From: CAZDRX01 sp964508225 | GTDB taxonomy: Bacteria; Patescibacteriota; Gracilibacteria; Peribacterales; Peribacteraceae | Assembly: GCA_964508225.1 (NCBI GenBank) | Contig: CAZDRX010000007.1 | Location: 7,328 to 71,327, forward strand | Reading direction: 5' to 3' | DNA: 64,000 nt | Shown: piece after piece, positions 30,673-39,196 of the stretch | How the letters are laid out: every line of letters begins with the position of its first letter | How positions within the stretch are numbered: the stretch's first letter is position 1 | Notes under the pieces: generated by a model | Databases searched by the model: none | What the model was told of the DNA's origin: nothing | What the model saw: the letters and a program-made list of their open reading frames with translations, nothing else | Made by a program: the position numbers and the translations under genes

Positions 30673-33459
30673 TTACGCCGCCGGCTGTCGCACGCGCAAG
30701 GCACGCAGTGTGGCTGCCGCCATTTCGGTCACGACACCCTGGCTGCGGAATTGCTCGGCAAGATGAATGCGCTCGATCACAAAACCGCCGTTGCCGACGT
30801 TGTACGCCAGACTGCCGGCATCCTGCTGTCCGACGCGCGCCAACACCTGCGAACCGTCGGGAATGGTGACGATCTCCTGTTCGCCGTGCACCCTGCCCGC
30901 ATTGCCCTCGTGTTCCAGATTCTCTGTGGATCCTTTGACCGCACTGAGGAAGGACGCAAGGACGGTCTGGAATAGCTGCATCGACTGTTTGGTGTCTCCC
31001 GCCTCCGCGGCACGGAGCCACGCTCCGACCTCGGTACGCAGCTGCGACGACGGAAGATCGTGCATCGCAGCTTCGATCTCCAGCATGCTCTGCGCGCGGC
31101 CAGCATCGTCGATGACCTTGAGCAGATCTGTGATGGAGATCAGCAAACGGTTGTAGCGTGGACTGTGGTACTGCTCGATCTCTTCGGTGATGTGCGTACG
31201 GCGCTGCGGGCTCAGTTTGCTGAGAAGCTTCAGCGTGAGGGTCTCGGCGACGGCGGGACTTTCGGCATCGAAGTCGATCACGTTGAGCCGCTGGTCTTTC
31301 AGTTCGTAGATCATGTGTCCGGTGATGATCTCGTCCGGCGTTTCGCTGTCCGCAGCAAGCCAGTCGGCACGCCGTGCCGCGGGATCGTCCTGCTCAGCGT
31401 CTCCTCCACGCGCAAGCCACTTGAAGTACGCCGCGCGGCCGACATCGGTGTCTGTTGCATCGCGTTCGTGCACCATGCCGATGATGTGCCGTTGCCGGAG
31501 GAGCGCGAGCATCTCCGGTTCTTCGAGGGGATCATCGTATCCGCGGCGTTCGTTGGTGAGGACTTCCGGCATGTCTCTCCGGATCAGCCACCGGATATTT
31601 CCTGTCGGAGAATCCGGCTTGCCCGCACCATGCGAGAGCAGTGTTCTGACAGTCTGCTGTGTCCTGCGCACGTGCCGGAGAATGGACGCGGAAGGCAGAT
31701 CGTACTCTGCCCCTTCGTATCCCTGCTCCTTGCCCTGTTGAAGAAGATCGGTGAGTTCGGCCTGCACGCGCCGAGGCAGACTGCCGTCGAGCGGAATGCG
31801 TTCCGGCGTGATGTCTCCGGCGGCGGCACGGCGGTTCGCACGGACAATCTCGGCGAACGCGAGCTGGCTCATGTCACGGATCATGCCGGGGATCACTTCG
31901 GGATTGCGGTTGTCCGGCCGCGACGCAGCGGCACCGAGGATGTACATCCCGCCTTCGTCCCCGAATGTCGTCTCGACTCTGTGCGTGACGGGGTGATACT
32001 GCACCGCACCGTTTTCATCGAGCTTACAACCCCAGCTCTGCAGTTTTTCCGCGTCATTCTGGTATCCGATGAGCGCATAGATCATCGGCACATCGTCGAT
32101 GCGGAGATGCTCGACGCCGCCGTCCGGACTCTGCGTTTCGACGAGGAGATAGATTCCTTCGCGCTTCTCCGGATCGCGGTAGTGCACTTCCCAATGACGC
32201 ACATCGGGGACAATCCATCCGCGGAGACGTGCGGCCTCGTACCGGTCGCGGATCTTCGGGATGTCACCGGCGACTTTCGTGAGATTGCTCGGGTGACGGA
32301 ACACAGGACCTTCCAGCGTACCGGCGGTGCCAAGCACGACGCGGTCGGGTTCGGCGAGTGCACGGCGGCCAAGATGGGTGAGGATACGCGGATGGACGGG
32401 GATGCCCTGCTCCTGCATCTCGAGGAATTCGGCGATCATCTCCATCGCACTGTTGCCGAGTCCGACGACCACCGGGCTTTTCCCGCGGAACGATTCACGC
32501 ACTTTCTCCGGGAGCGGCTCCTGCCAGCGCTTCATCGTCGCACCGACGGCGCGCGCGTTCGTCGTCATGGGAGCATCCGGTGCATCGATATCTTTCGGCT
32601 GCGCATTACCGGTGGCGATGCACACGGTGTCGTACGGCAGCTCCGCGGAGGCTCCGTCTTTCTGGACTGTCACGAGGTACTGGTGACTGAGACGGTCGAA
32701 CCGCACGCCGGTGACGAGCCCTTCGCGGTAACGGGAGCGACCGAGGTCACTGCCGATGTTATCGAGAAAATCACGGATTTCTCCGCCCGTGCGGTCACCG
32801 GTGGAAGAAAGCTCCGCACCGAAGACCCTCACCGTCGCGAACGTGTTGTGTCCGCGTAGTGCGACACGGTCATGATTCCAGATACCGCGCTTGGGCAGCT
32901 CGCGCTTCGTGCGGCCGATGACCGTGGTGTGCTGGTAACCCATTTCACTGCGAAGGCGCGCACTGAGCACCGCGGCAGGACCGTCCCCGATGATCGCCAT
33001 GGAAATCTGCGCCGTCTGCTGGTCGACCTGCGGGATACCGAGCGGGAACGATGTCTTCGGCCACGTCAGACTGTCGGACGCGTTCGACTGCGGCCGTGAG
33101 GGCATCTGGGCAAGGAGATCACCGATGAGAGCGCGCGTGCGGCTGAGAACACTGGCGGGAATGCGCTTCTCTTCCGCAAGCAATCTCGAACCATATTCTT
33201 CGAACTCGCCCGTCGCCATCATGTGCCGGACGGCGGCCAGATCCTCCGGATTCCCTGCGAGTGACGTGACGAACTGGCGCACGCGGTCCTCATCGGACAG
33301 CTTCTTCACTTCTCCGACGGTCTGCTCACGCAGGTACGGATCCGCAGAACTGTGAAGCCGCCCGACGAGATCTGCCGGAACGGCGATGCCCGATGCATCG
33401 CGCGGAAAAGAATCCTGCCCGACGAGTGCCAGTTCCTGTGTGCTCTCCAATGCCGGCAT
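30673..33459 (-). CDS. Large FAD/NAD(P)-binding flavoprotein with a GNAT-like tail
   Basis: 928 residues. After about 150 residues of unknown helical sequence, IIGDGPAAVLSARLR (156-170) is a FAD-binding Rossmann motif. PYDTVCIATGNAQPKDI follows, and a second dinucleotide site is VVVGLGNSAMEMIAEFL. MYILGAAASRPDNRNP is the C-terminal FAD region typical of flavin monooxygenase or ferredoxin-reductase-like folds. Residues about 560-860 are unrecognised and mainly helical. The last 60 residues (FVIERIHLAEQFRSQGVVTEMAAATLRAL) resemble the CoA-binding core of a GNAT acetyltransferase but end early. No transmembrane or signal segment. Monocistronic. The reaction is unknown; the length and architecture are unusual for a reductase. 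Confidence 0.72.
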   Translation of the reverse strand: MPALESTQELALVGQDSFPRDASGIAVPADLVGRLHSSADPYLREQTVGEVKKLSDEDRVRQFVTSLAGNPEDLAAVRHMMATGEFEEYGSRLLAEEKRIPASVLSRTRALIGDLLAQMPSRPQSNASDSLTWPKTSFPLGIPQVDQQTAQISMAIIGDGPAAVLSARLRSEMGYQHTTVIGRTKRELPKRGIWNHDRVALRGHNTFATVRVFGAELSSTGDRTGGEIRDFLDNIGSDLGRSRYREGLVTGVRFDRLSHQYLVTVQKDGASAELPYDTVCIATGNAQPKDIDAPDAPMTTNARAVGATMKRWQEPLPEKVRESFRGKSPVVVGLGNSAMEMIAEFLEMQEQGIPVHPRILTHLGRRALAEPDRVVLGTAGTLEGPVFRHPSNLTKVAGDIPKIRDRYEAARLRGWIVPDVRHWEVHYRDPEKREGIYLLVETQSPDGGVEHLRIDDVPMIYALIGYQNDAEKLQSWGCKLDENGAVQYHPVTHRVETTFGDEGGMYILGAAASRPDNRNPEVIPGMIRDMSQLAFAEIVRANRRAAAGDITPERIPLDGSLPRRVQAELTDLLQQGKEQGYEGAEYDLPSASILRHVRRTQQTVRTLLSHGAGKPDSPTGNIRWLIRRDMPEVLTNERRGYDDPLEEPEMLALLRQRHIIGMVHERDATDTDVGRAAYFKWLARGGDAEQDDPAARRADWLAADSETPDEIITGHMIYELKDQRLNVIDFDAESPAVAETLTLKLLSKLSPQRRTHITEEIEQYHSPRYNRLLISITDLLKVIDDAGRAQSMLEIEAAMHDLPSSQLRTEVGAWLRAAEAGDTKQSMQLFQTVLASFLSAVKGSTENLEHEGNAGRVHGEQEIVTIPDGSQVLARVGQQDAGSLAYNVGNGGFVIERIHLAEQFRSQGVVTEMAAATLRALRVRQPAA

Positions 33460-33575
33460 GATGGTCTATCAAAGAACATTCCATAAAATTAGGCAAGTCT
33501 CTGGGAGCTTTGCACTTTTTTCAGCCCTTCTGTAAGCCAAAAAATGCCATCGCCATTCCGGAGAACAGGCCTGCG

Positions 33576-34703
33576 CTAGAACACCCTCGTGAAGTCATGC
33601 CACGCGAGCGTCACGACAGGGTCGAGCACTGGCGCGAGCGCCGTGCGGGCTCTCTGCATCGCCTTGAGGAGGCGGTCGACTTCGGATTCCTGATCCTGCT
33701 GCGCCTTGAGCGATTCGAGAGCGGAAGCGAGACCAAGAGCGGTGAAGTCACGGGAGACGGAGTACGCAGTGAGTCTCTGTGTTTCCTTGAACGACGCAGC
33801 AATATTGCCCTTCGCCTGCTGGACGGCAAGCTGACGCTTGAGGAGCACCGCATCGAGCGATGCGACCTGCGACTTCGTGGCGCGCAGCGACGTCGGCGGA
33901 GCCGTGACCACCGTGAAGGCGAGCACCGAGGCGACGATGACGTTGCTCATGACGGCGAAGAGTCCGCCGATGATCACCCACTGGTAGCGGCGGAAGCGGA
34001 GCGCGTTGTACTTCTCCACGACGCTGAAACGCAGTTTCGTCTCAGCGCGGATATCCATCCCCGGCACGAATACGAGCGAGTTGAGTTTGCCGACCACGTC
34101 GGGCGCGGGCTGCCAGCGCTGGAGAAGGAGATCCTTCGCCGTGACGAGATCCTGCGTGATCTGTTCCTTGCGCCGGTTCATCACCTGCGCGATGCGCTCG
34201 TCGGAGAGACCGGTGAGGAGCGACAGGATAATGAGGTGCTGCGCTTCCTTGGGGAGTGACCACAGCGCGTCATGCATCGTGGCGACGGACTTCTTCTCCG
34301 TATCGGTGAGCCAGACCAAGCTGCCGAGGTACGTGGTCTCGATGTCGGCGGCGGCGATATCGCGACTCCGGAGTGCGGCGTCCGCGGTCTCGATGAGCAC
34401 CTTGAGGCTCAAGGTACCGAACCAGACGAGGGACATCGCGCGGGACAGCACGTCGAGGTAGATCTCCTCGAGCACCGTGCGCGCGACTTCGGAGGAACCG
34501 GTGCGGTGATAGAGGTACCCGTAGAACACTTCCTTCGTGGCATCGAGGAAGTCGAGGTAGTCTTTCGCACCTTTCTTGATGATCGCGAGATCGAGCGCTT
34601 TGTGTTCAGGTGACGGTATGGCCGCCGGAGACAGCACGACGGGAAGCGGCGCTGCGGGAGCCTGCGGTTCTGCGCCGGTGGCTGGAGTCAGAAGGTCGCT
34701 CAT
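33576..34703 (-). CDS. Membrane-anchored sigma-factor-like protein
   Basis: 375 residues. The N-terminal cytosolic half has the layout of an ECF sigma: a region-2-like helical block (about 40-110, KDYLDFLDATKEVFYGYLYH, then SSEVARTVLEEIYLDVLSRA) and a region-4-like HTH (about 150-195, LPKEAQHLIILSLLTGLSDE, RIAQVMNRRKEQITQDLV). A single strongly hydrophobic segment (about 241-265, QWVIIGGLFAVMSNVIVASV) follows Arg-rich sequence, and 100 residues outside form a helical coiled-coil-like domain. Core sigma DNA-contact residues are weak, so it could be a true membrane-held sigma or a derived regulator. The ATG overlaps the stop of the surface-protein gene by 4 bases, so the two are coupled. Confidence 0.7.
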   Translation of the reverse strand: MSDLLTPATGAEPQAPAAPLPVVLSPAAIPSPEHKALDLAIIKKGAKDYLDFLDATKEVFYGYLYHRTGSSEVARTVLEEIYLDVLSRAMSLVWFGTLSLKVLIETADAALRSRDIAAADIETTYLGSLVWLTDTEKKSVATMHDALWSLPKEAQHLIILSLLTGLSDERIAQVMNRRKEQITQDLVTAKDLLLQRWQPAPDVVGKLNSLVFVPGMDIRAETKLRFSVVEKYNALRFRRYQWVIIGGLFAVMSNVIVASVLAFTVVTAPPTSLRATKSQVASLDAVLLKRQLAVQQAKGNIAASFKETQRLTAYSVSRDFTALGLASALESLKAQQDQESEVDRLLKAMQRARTALAPVLDPVVTLAWHDFTRVF

Positions 34704-36454
34704 GATCCGATGCCGAAGTAATCCTGAAGACTGCCGATGAGACGTGTGAAGAAGCTCCTGCTGCGCACCGCAGTCTGGAGATCGGAGAGGTAATCGCCGG
34801 CGCAGCGCAGCGCGTCCTGCATGGTGTCATCACAGGCGGTGTCACTGTCATCCCCCGTACCGACGCGTCCGATCTGCTCGCGCAGCTCGCTGTAGCGCTC
34901 ATCGAAGTCCGTGCGTCCGTCCTTGCGGAGGATGGCACGCAGATCCGCCGTACGCACATCACCCTGCAGGAACTTGAGCAGTTCGACACGCTGGGCGATC
35001 TCCGTGCCGCGCTCGAAGGCGGGCTTCGCTTCGGCGGGCGCTGCTGCGGAGAGGCCGTCGACGAAGGCTGCGACGTCGGTCGTCGTGGCGATGTCGCTGC
35101 GTCCGGATTCCTTGATGAGGCGCGATGCATTGGCGGCAGCGTGGCTTGCACTGAGCTCGAGCGATGCGATCTCGGCGGTCGAGAAAATCTTCTCGCGGTC
35201 GAGGAAGGCGAGGAGACGGTTCACGGCAGCCACGACACGGTCGGTGTCCTGACGCGTGACGCTCCTGCTCACGGTATCGATCGTGCTGAAGTACGACTCG
35301 AGTTCGTCGGGGGAAATCCCGTACTCCTGCTCGAAGACAGGGAGCGCGTCGCGGAGTGCGTTCACCTGAGCGCGGATCGTCTCGAGGGAGACGGGGACGT
35401 TGCTCGTGGCGAACGACTCGGCGGCCTCCTTGAGGCCTTTGAGTGTGGCGAAGACTTCGATGGGGCGGGTCGCATCGAGACCCTTCTCGTAGTTAGCGGG
35501 CACCTTCGCGGCAAAGTCGATTCCCTGACGCTTCATGCGTGAGAGGTCGATCGTCACCTGTGCCTTGAGCTGCCCGCGGCGGATGACATCCACAGCGCGC
35601 TTGAGTTCATCGATGGCGACGGGCACCTGCACGTCCACGAGGCGGGTCTTCTTGAGTTCTTTCTCTTCCACGACTTCCGTACTGATCGGCGTCGCGATGA
35701 ACTGCTTCAGGAGATCCGTGTAGCGCGTACGCTCGGCAGTCTTGGCTTCCTCCAGTTTGGCGACGAGATTGGCGGCCCATACGCGCTCCGTCTGCGTGAG
35801 GCGGCGTCCGTTACTCAGCTTCTTCAGGATCGTTTCGAGCTGGAGACCTTCCTCACGGGTCAGATACTGCTTGTAGTCTTCACCGGCGGGGGACTGGATG
35901 AACGCGAGACCCTGCGTGGCCTGCGAGATGATGATGGGCGGGAGTGTGGGGGTCGTGGGAGGCGTGGTCGGAGGGCGTCCGTCCGTGCCCGTGGAAGCAC
36001 TGCTGCTGCTGCCATTCGGATCCGGTGCGGCGGAGTGCGATGTGCCGCTTTCGTTCCTGCAGCTTCCGGTGCAACCGTCACCCGAGATACCGTTGCCGTC
36101 ATCGCACTGTTCGCCACGATTCTCCTGCACGACACTGTCGCCGCAGAATTCGATCTGGCAGTACTTGTTGCATCCGTCTCCGGCGAACTTGTTGCCGTCA
36201 TCGCACTGTTCACTGAAATCGATGACCGCGTTACCGCAGGCTTCGGTCGTGCATGCAGATGAGCATCCATCGCCGCTCCGGAGGTTACTGTCATCACAGG
36301 CCTCTGGATCTTCCACGACACCGTCGCCGCACACGGTGTCGGCGGCCTGCGTCGGGAAAACAACACGCAAAACTCCCGCCGTCATCACGAGTGCCAGAAG
36401 CACGGTGAGTGTCGCAGGTGCGTACCGTTTGATGGAAATGTGTGTGGGGTTCAT
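34700..36454 (-). CDS. Cysteine-rich repeat (DUF4215-type) surface protein
   Basis: 584-residue exported protein starting MNPTHISIKRYAPATLTVLL with a signal anchor (about 12-38). Residues 41-132 are three Cys-rich repeats of the C-G-D/N-G-V ... Q/A-C-D-D-G/S-N ... G-D-G-C-S-x-x-C type. This type (DUF4215/Myxococcus Cys-rich repeat) is known from large bacterial surface proteins. A Ser/Pro/Thr-rich linker (about 135-175) precedes a long helical C-terminal domain (about 180-550) with a final CDDTMQDALRCAGDYLSDL Cys pair. TACAAT (plus 36466-36471) lies 11 bases before the ATG. It is first in an operon with the membrane sigma-like gene, which suggests surface sensing or adhesion linked to transcription; that link is inference. 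Confidence 0.82.
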   Translation of the reverse strand: MNPTHISIKRYAPATLTVLLALVMTAGVLRVVFPTQAADTVCGDGVVEDPEACDDSNLRSGDGCSSACTTEACGNAVIDFSEQCDDGNKFAGDGCNKYCQIEFCGDSVVQENRGEQCDDGNGISGDGCTGSCRNESGTSHSAAPDPNGSSSSASTGTDGRPPTTPPTTPTLPPIIISQATQGLAFIQSPAGEDYKQYLTREEGLQLETILKKLSNGRRLTQTERVWAANLVAKLEEAKTAERTRYTDLLKQFIATPISTEVVEEKELKKTRLVDVQVPVAIDELKRAVDVIRRGQLKAQVTIDLSRMKRQGIDFAAKVPANYEKGLDATRPIEVFATLKGLKEAAESFATSNVPVSLETIRAQVNALRDALPVFEQEYGISPDELESYFSTIDTVSRSVTRQDTDRVVAAVNRLLAFLDREKIFSTAEIASLELSASHAAANASRLIKESGRSDIATTTDVAAFVDGLSAAAPAEAKPAFERGTEIAQRVELLKFLQGDVRTADLRAILRKDGRTDFDERYSELREQIGRVGTGDDSDTACDDTMQDALRCAGDYLSDLQTAVRSRSFFTRLIGSLQDYFGIGS

Positions 36455-36511
36455 GAAATCCGAATATTGTACCACAATTCACCTGTTTCTCACAGACTCT
36501 GAATGTGACAA

Positions 36512-36528
36512 ATACTAATGAATAGTAT
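36512..36528. terminator. AT-rich inverted repeat after yraN
   Basis: ATACTA (36512-36517) and TAGTAT (36523-36528) with a 5-base loop in a very AT-rich gap; a weak terminator for yraN on the minus strand is possible. Confidence 0.35.
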
Positions 36529-36539
36529 GTAATATTTAT

Positions 36540-36905
36540 TCAGTAGAAATCCGCTCCCAGATCGAGAAGATGCTCGATCACAACGCCGTCCGCGACAGAA
36601 ATGACATCGATCCGGCCTGCGCCTTCGTAGTGATGAAGATTCACCCAGCGCGCGATCGCGTGCCGGAGCGCTCTGCGTTTTCGGTAGTTCACCGCCGTGC
36701 GGATCGGATACGCAGGATCAAATCCGGTCCGCGATTTCACCTCGATGAACACGATCATCGCGCGGGACGGATCCTTCGCGATGATGTCGATCTCATATCG
36801 TCCAAAGCGGGTATTCCGCTCAAGGATGCGGTATCCGATCCCGCGCAGGTAGTCCGCGGCGATGGCTTCCCCCTCAGCTCCGGTGATGGCAGTTGTGATC
36901 TTCAC
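36540..36905 (-). CDS. yraN: YraN/UPF0102 family endonuclease-like protein
   Basis: 121-residue protein of the restriction-endonuclease-like fold. The family pattern is complete: GAEGEAIAADYLRGIGYRIL at the start, then NTRFGRYEIDIIAKD, the catalytic-type IVFIEVKSRTG (E-x-K) and RRALRHAIARWV. Its function is unclear; it may act in DNA processing or repair. The frame stays open far upstream over comM on the other strand, which is an artefact. GTG at 36905 or 36917 are the likely starts; no ATG is available near the family N-terminus. Divergent from comM, a common neighbour of yraN. Confidence 0.88.
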   Translation of the reverse strand: MKITTAITGAEGEAIAADYLRGIGYRILERNTRFGRYEIDIIAKDPSRAMIVFIEVKSRTGFDPAYPIRTAVNYRKRRALRHAIARWVNLHHYEGAGRIDVISVADGVVIEHLLDLGADFY

Positions 36906-36959
36906 GGCGGCAATCACACCACAATCCGGAAGGAGTGTCCTGCACTTTGAGTTGCAAAA

Positions 36960-36977
36960 GGTGTACTTTCGTACACC
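36960..36977. promoter_or_regulatory. Inverted repeat in the yraN-comM divergent promoter region
   Basis: GGTGTAC (36960-36966), TTTC, GTACACC (36971-36977), a perfect 7-bp inverted repeat preceded by TTGCAA (36952-36957). Its position 43 bases before comM fits an operator or a hairpin in the leader. Confidence 0.4.
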
Positions 36978-37020
36978 ATAGGTTCCGCATCCTCTTCTCA
37001 TCCGATTCCCACCGTCTCCT

Positions 37021-38523
37021 ATGCTCACCCGTCTCACGACCTTCACGACGTTCGGTATCCATGCACTTCCCGTCGACTGCGAAGTCGGTGTCATTCCGAC
37101 CGCCGGAGAACCCAAATTCCAGATCGTCGGCCTCGGCGACGCCGCGGTACAGGAGAGCCGCCAACGCGTGATGATGGCGCTCAAGTCGTCGGGGTACCGC
37201 ATCCCGATGGGCAGAGTGACGAACGTGAACCTCGCCCCCGCGCACCTGAAGAAAACCGGATCGAAGTTCGATCTCCCGATCGCCGTCGGCATCCTCGCGA
37301 GCAATGGTGTGGTGGAGATTCTGGAAGATATTCTCAAGGGAACGGCGTTCCTCGGCGAGCTCTCGTTCGACGGACAGCTCCGGCATACGTCGGGCGTGCT
37401 CGCGTGCGCACTCGCATGCCGTGAGCGCGGGATCGCAAGGATCGTCGTGCCGTTCGAGAACGGGCCTGAAGCCGCACTCGTCCCGGGTCTCACGGTGATT
37501 GCGACCGAGACACTGCGCGATTGCGTCGCGTATCTCTCCGGACAGAAAGAACCGCCGGTAATTCTGCCGCCCGCGTGCACGACCGTGGATGATCCGACGA
37601 CGGTGGATTTCGCGGACGTTAGAGGTCAGGCGATGGCGAAACGCGCGCTCGAAATCGCGGCGGCAGGCGGCCACAACGTGCTGCTCTCCGGCGCTCCCGG
37701 ATCAGGAAAAACACTCCTCGCGAGTGCGCTCCGCGGCATTCTCCCGCCCCTCTCCCTCGACGAAGCTCTCGAAATCACGGGCATTTACTCGGTGGCGAAT
37801 CTTCTGCCCGCATCCATGCCGCTCGTGAGTGAGCGACCCATCCGCACCGTCCATCACACCGCAAGCGGGGTCGCCATCGTCGGCGGCGGCCAGCATCCGA
37901 TGCCGGGCGAGATCTCCCTCGCGCACCGCGGCGTCCTCTTCCTCGATGAGCTCGCGGAATTTCCGCCGCCCGTGCTCGAGGTGCTCCGGCAGCCGCTGGA
38001 AGACCGTCGCATCACCATCAACCGCGCGCAGGGCACCGTGACCTTTCCCGCAGACTTCATTCTCGTCGCCGCCATGAACCCGCCGAAGTACAGCGCCGGT
38101 ACGGCGGAGCGTATGAAGAAGAGAATTTCAGCGCCGCTCCTTGACCGCATTGACCTCACGATCGACGTGCAGCCCGTGGAAATCAGCGACCTGCAGAAGA
38201 AGGCCGACCCGAAGGCCGAGAAAAGTGCGGTGATCCGCAGCCGCGTCATCGCGGCGCGCGAGCGTCAGCGTATGCGCTTCACAGGGCTCGGTATCCGTAC
38301 GAACAAGGAGATGAGTGTGCGCGATCTGGAATCGCTCTGTCCGCTGGATACGGCGTGCGAAGTACTGCTGAAGCAGGCCGCCGAGCGACTCGGATTCTCG
38401 GCGCGGAGTTATCACCGCATCATCAAAGTCGCGCGCACCATCGCGGATCTCGCGGACTCGGACGTGATCAAACTGCAGCACGTTGCGGAGGCTCTTCAAT
38501 ATCGTCAGTCTGTGGGTGTGTGA
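37021..38523 (+). CDS. comM: ComM/YifB family Mg-chelatase-like AAA+ ATPase
   Basis: AAA+ helicase involved in branch migration during natural transformation. 500 residues, standard length. The N-terminal Lon-like ChlI domain has the EVGVIPTAGEPKFQIVGLGD start and NLAPAHLKKTGSKFDLPIA. Walker A is GAPGSGKT in the central domain, Walker B LFLDELAEF, sensor 1 FILVAAMNPP, and the C-terminal domain ends with ARTIADLADSDVI. All key motifs are present. Upstream spacing leaves about 44 bases between the inverted repeat and the ATG. It overlaps the convergent Myb-like gene by 56 bases. Confidence 0.95.
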   Translation: MLTRLTTFTTFGIHALPVDCEVGVIPTAGEPKFQIVGLGDAAVQESRQRVMMALKSSGYRIPMGRVTNVNLAPAHLKKTGSKFDLPIAVGILASNGVVEILEDILKGTAFLGELSFDGQLRHTSGVLACALACRERGIARIVVPFENGPEAALVPGLTVIATETLRDCVAYLSGQKEPPVILPPACTTVDDPTTVDFADVRGQAMAKRALEIAAAGGHNVLLSGAPGSGKTLLASALRGILPPLSLDEALEITGIYSVANLLPASMPLVSERPIRTVHHTASGVAIVGGGQHPMPGEISLAHRGVLFLDELAEFPPPVLEVLRQPLEDRRITINRAQGTVTFPADFILVAAMNPPKYSAGTAERMKKRISAPLLDRIDLTIDVQPVEISDLQKKADPKAEKSAVIRSRVIAARERQRMRFTGLGIRTNKEMSVRDLESLCPLDTACEVLLKQAAERLGFSARSYHRIIKVARTIADLADSDVIKLQHVAEALQYRQSVGV

Positions 38524-39133
38524 AGTGCTCTTCGCGGCACTCTATTACCACGGATGCAGCGGCAGCTTCCAGTAAAGAATATCGCTGCTTGTACGCATTC
38601 GAAGCACGTCTGGGAAGATGAGGATGACCGTGCATGATCTCCGTGACGGCGCTCCAGTTGGTTTTCCCTGCATACTGACTCCCGTTGGGCCACAGCGTGC
38701 TCTTGGCTACGCGCACCAGCTCGGACTCCTCATCGGAGGTCCACTCCTTCGCTCCGCCCGGAAGACCATGAATCGCATTTCTCGAACGGGTTCCCTTGGA
38801 TCTACCCTCACTCGTTGCGTTGCTGGCAAGAGAACTTCGCCACGAACGAAGCCGAAGATCCTCTGCTTGCTGAGGCGACAGAACAGCGCGCACAGCTTCG
38901 CTCGTTGCCGTACGGAGAATTTGCGCTGTGCCGTAGTGATATCCGCGCAACTCCTCCGCCGCAAAGAGTTCCGCGATGTCCGTCTGATTGAAGCCGAGTG
39001 CCACAAGATCCCTTATCCGTCCTGCGAAATTCTGTGCGATGTACTCCGCAACTTCATGCGCCTTTCGAATCGCGTTGTAGGCCTCGCGCGTGAATCCTTT
39101 CCCATCCGCACTTCTGATGTTGCTTTCATTCAT
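38468..39133 (-). CDS. Hypothetical protein with a Myb/SANT-like DNA-binding segment
   Basis: 221 residues from ATG 39133. The C-terminal half contains EWTSDEESELVRVAKSTLW, then TNWSAVTEIMHGH and RRASNAYKQRYSLL. This matches the spacing of a Myb/SANT three-helix repeat (W ... W ... x-R-x-x-x-A-x-x-x-R-Y/W), unusual in bacteria. The N-terminal half (FTREAYNAIRKAHEVAEYI, VALGFNQTDIAELFAAEEL) suggests a second HTH, and about 30 residues between are Arg/Ser-rich. Likely a DNA-binding regulator. TATAAT (plus 39140-39145) lies 6 bases before the ATG and TTGCGA 16 bases further. Its 3' end overlaps comM by 56 bases. Confidence 0.65.
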   Translation of the reverse strand: MNESNIRSADGKGFTREAYNAIRKAHEVAEYIAQNFAGRIRDLVALGFNQTDIAELFAAEELRGYHYGTAQILRTATSEAVRAVLSPQQAEDLRLRSWRSSLASNATSEGRSKGTRSRNAIHGLPGGAKEWTSDEESELVRVAKSTLWPNGSQYAGKTNWSAVTEIMHGHPHLPRRASNAYKQRYSLLEAAAASVVIECREEHFTHPQTDDIEEPPQRAAV

Positions 39134-39139
39134 AATTGG

Positions 39140-39188
39140 ATTATAGAACATTAATCGATTTTCGCAATTCTCAGCTTTGCTCTACAAT
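39140..39188. promoter_or_regulatory. Overlapping divergent promoters of the Myb-like gene and pyrF
   Basis: Minus strand: TTGCGA (plus 39162-39167), 16 bases, TATAAT (plus 39140-39145), 6 bases to ATG 39133. Plus strand: TTTCGC (39160-39165), 17 bases, TACAAT (39183-39188), then 5 bases to GTG 39194 or 8 to ATG 39197. The two -35 boxes share the same bases, so the promoters should compete. Confidence 0.6.
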
Positions 39189-39196
39189 CCGCGGTG

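Noticed and set aside
31060..32859. 599-residue plus-strand frame over the flavoprotein
   Set aside because: No start context and Arg/His-rich antisense composition; the minus-strand frame has real dinucleotide-binding motifs.
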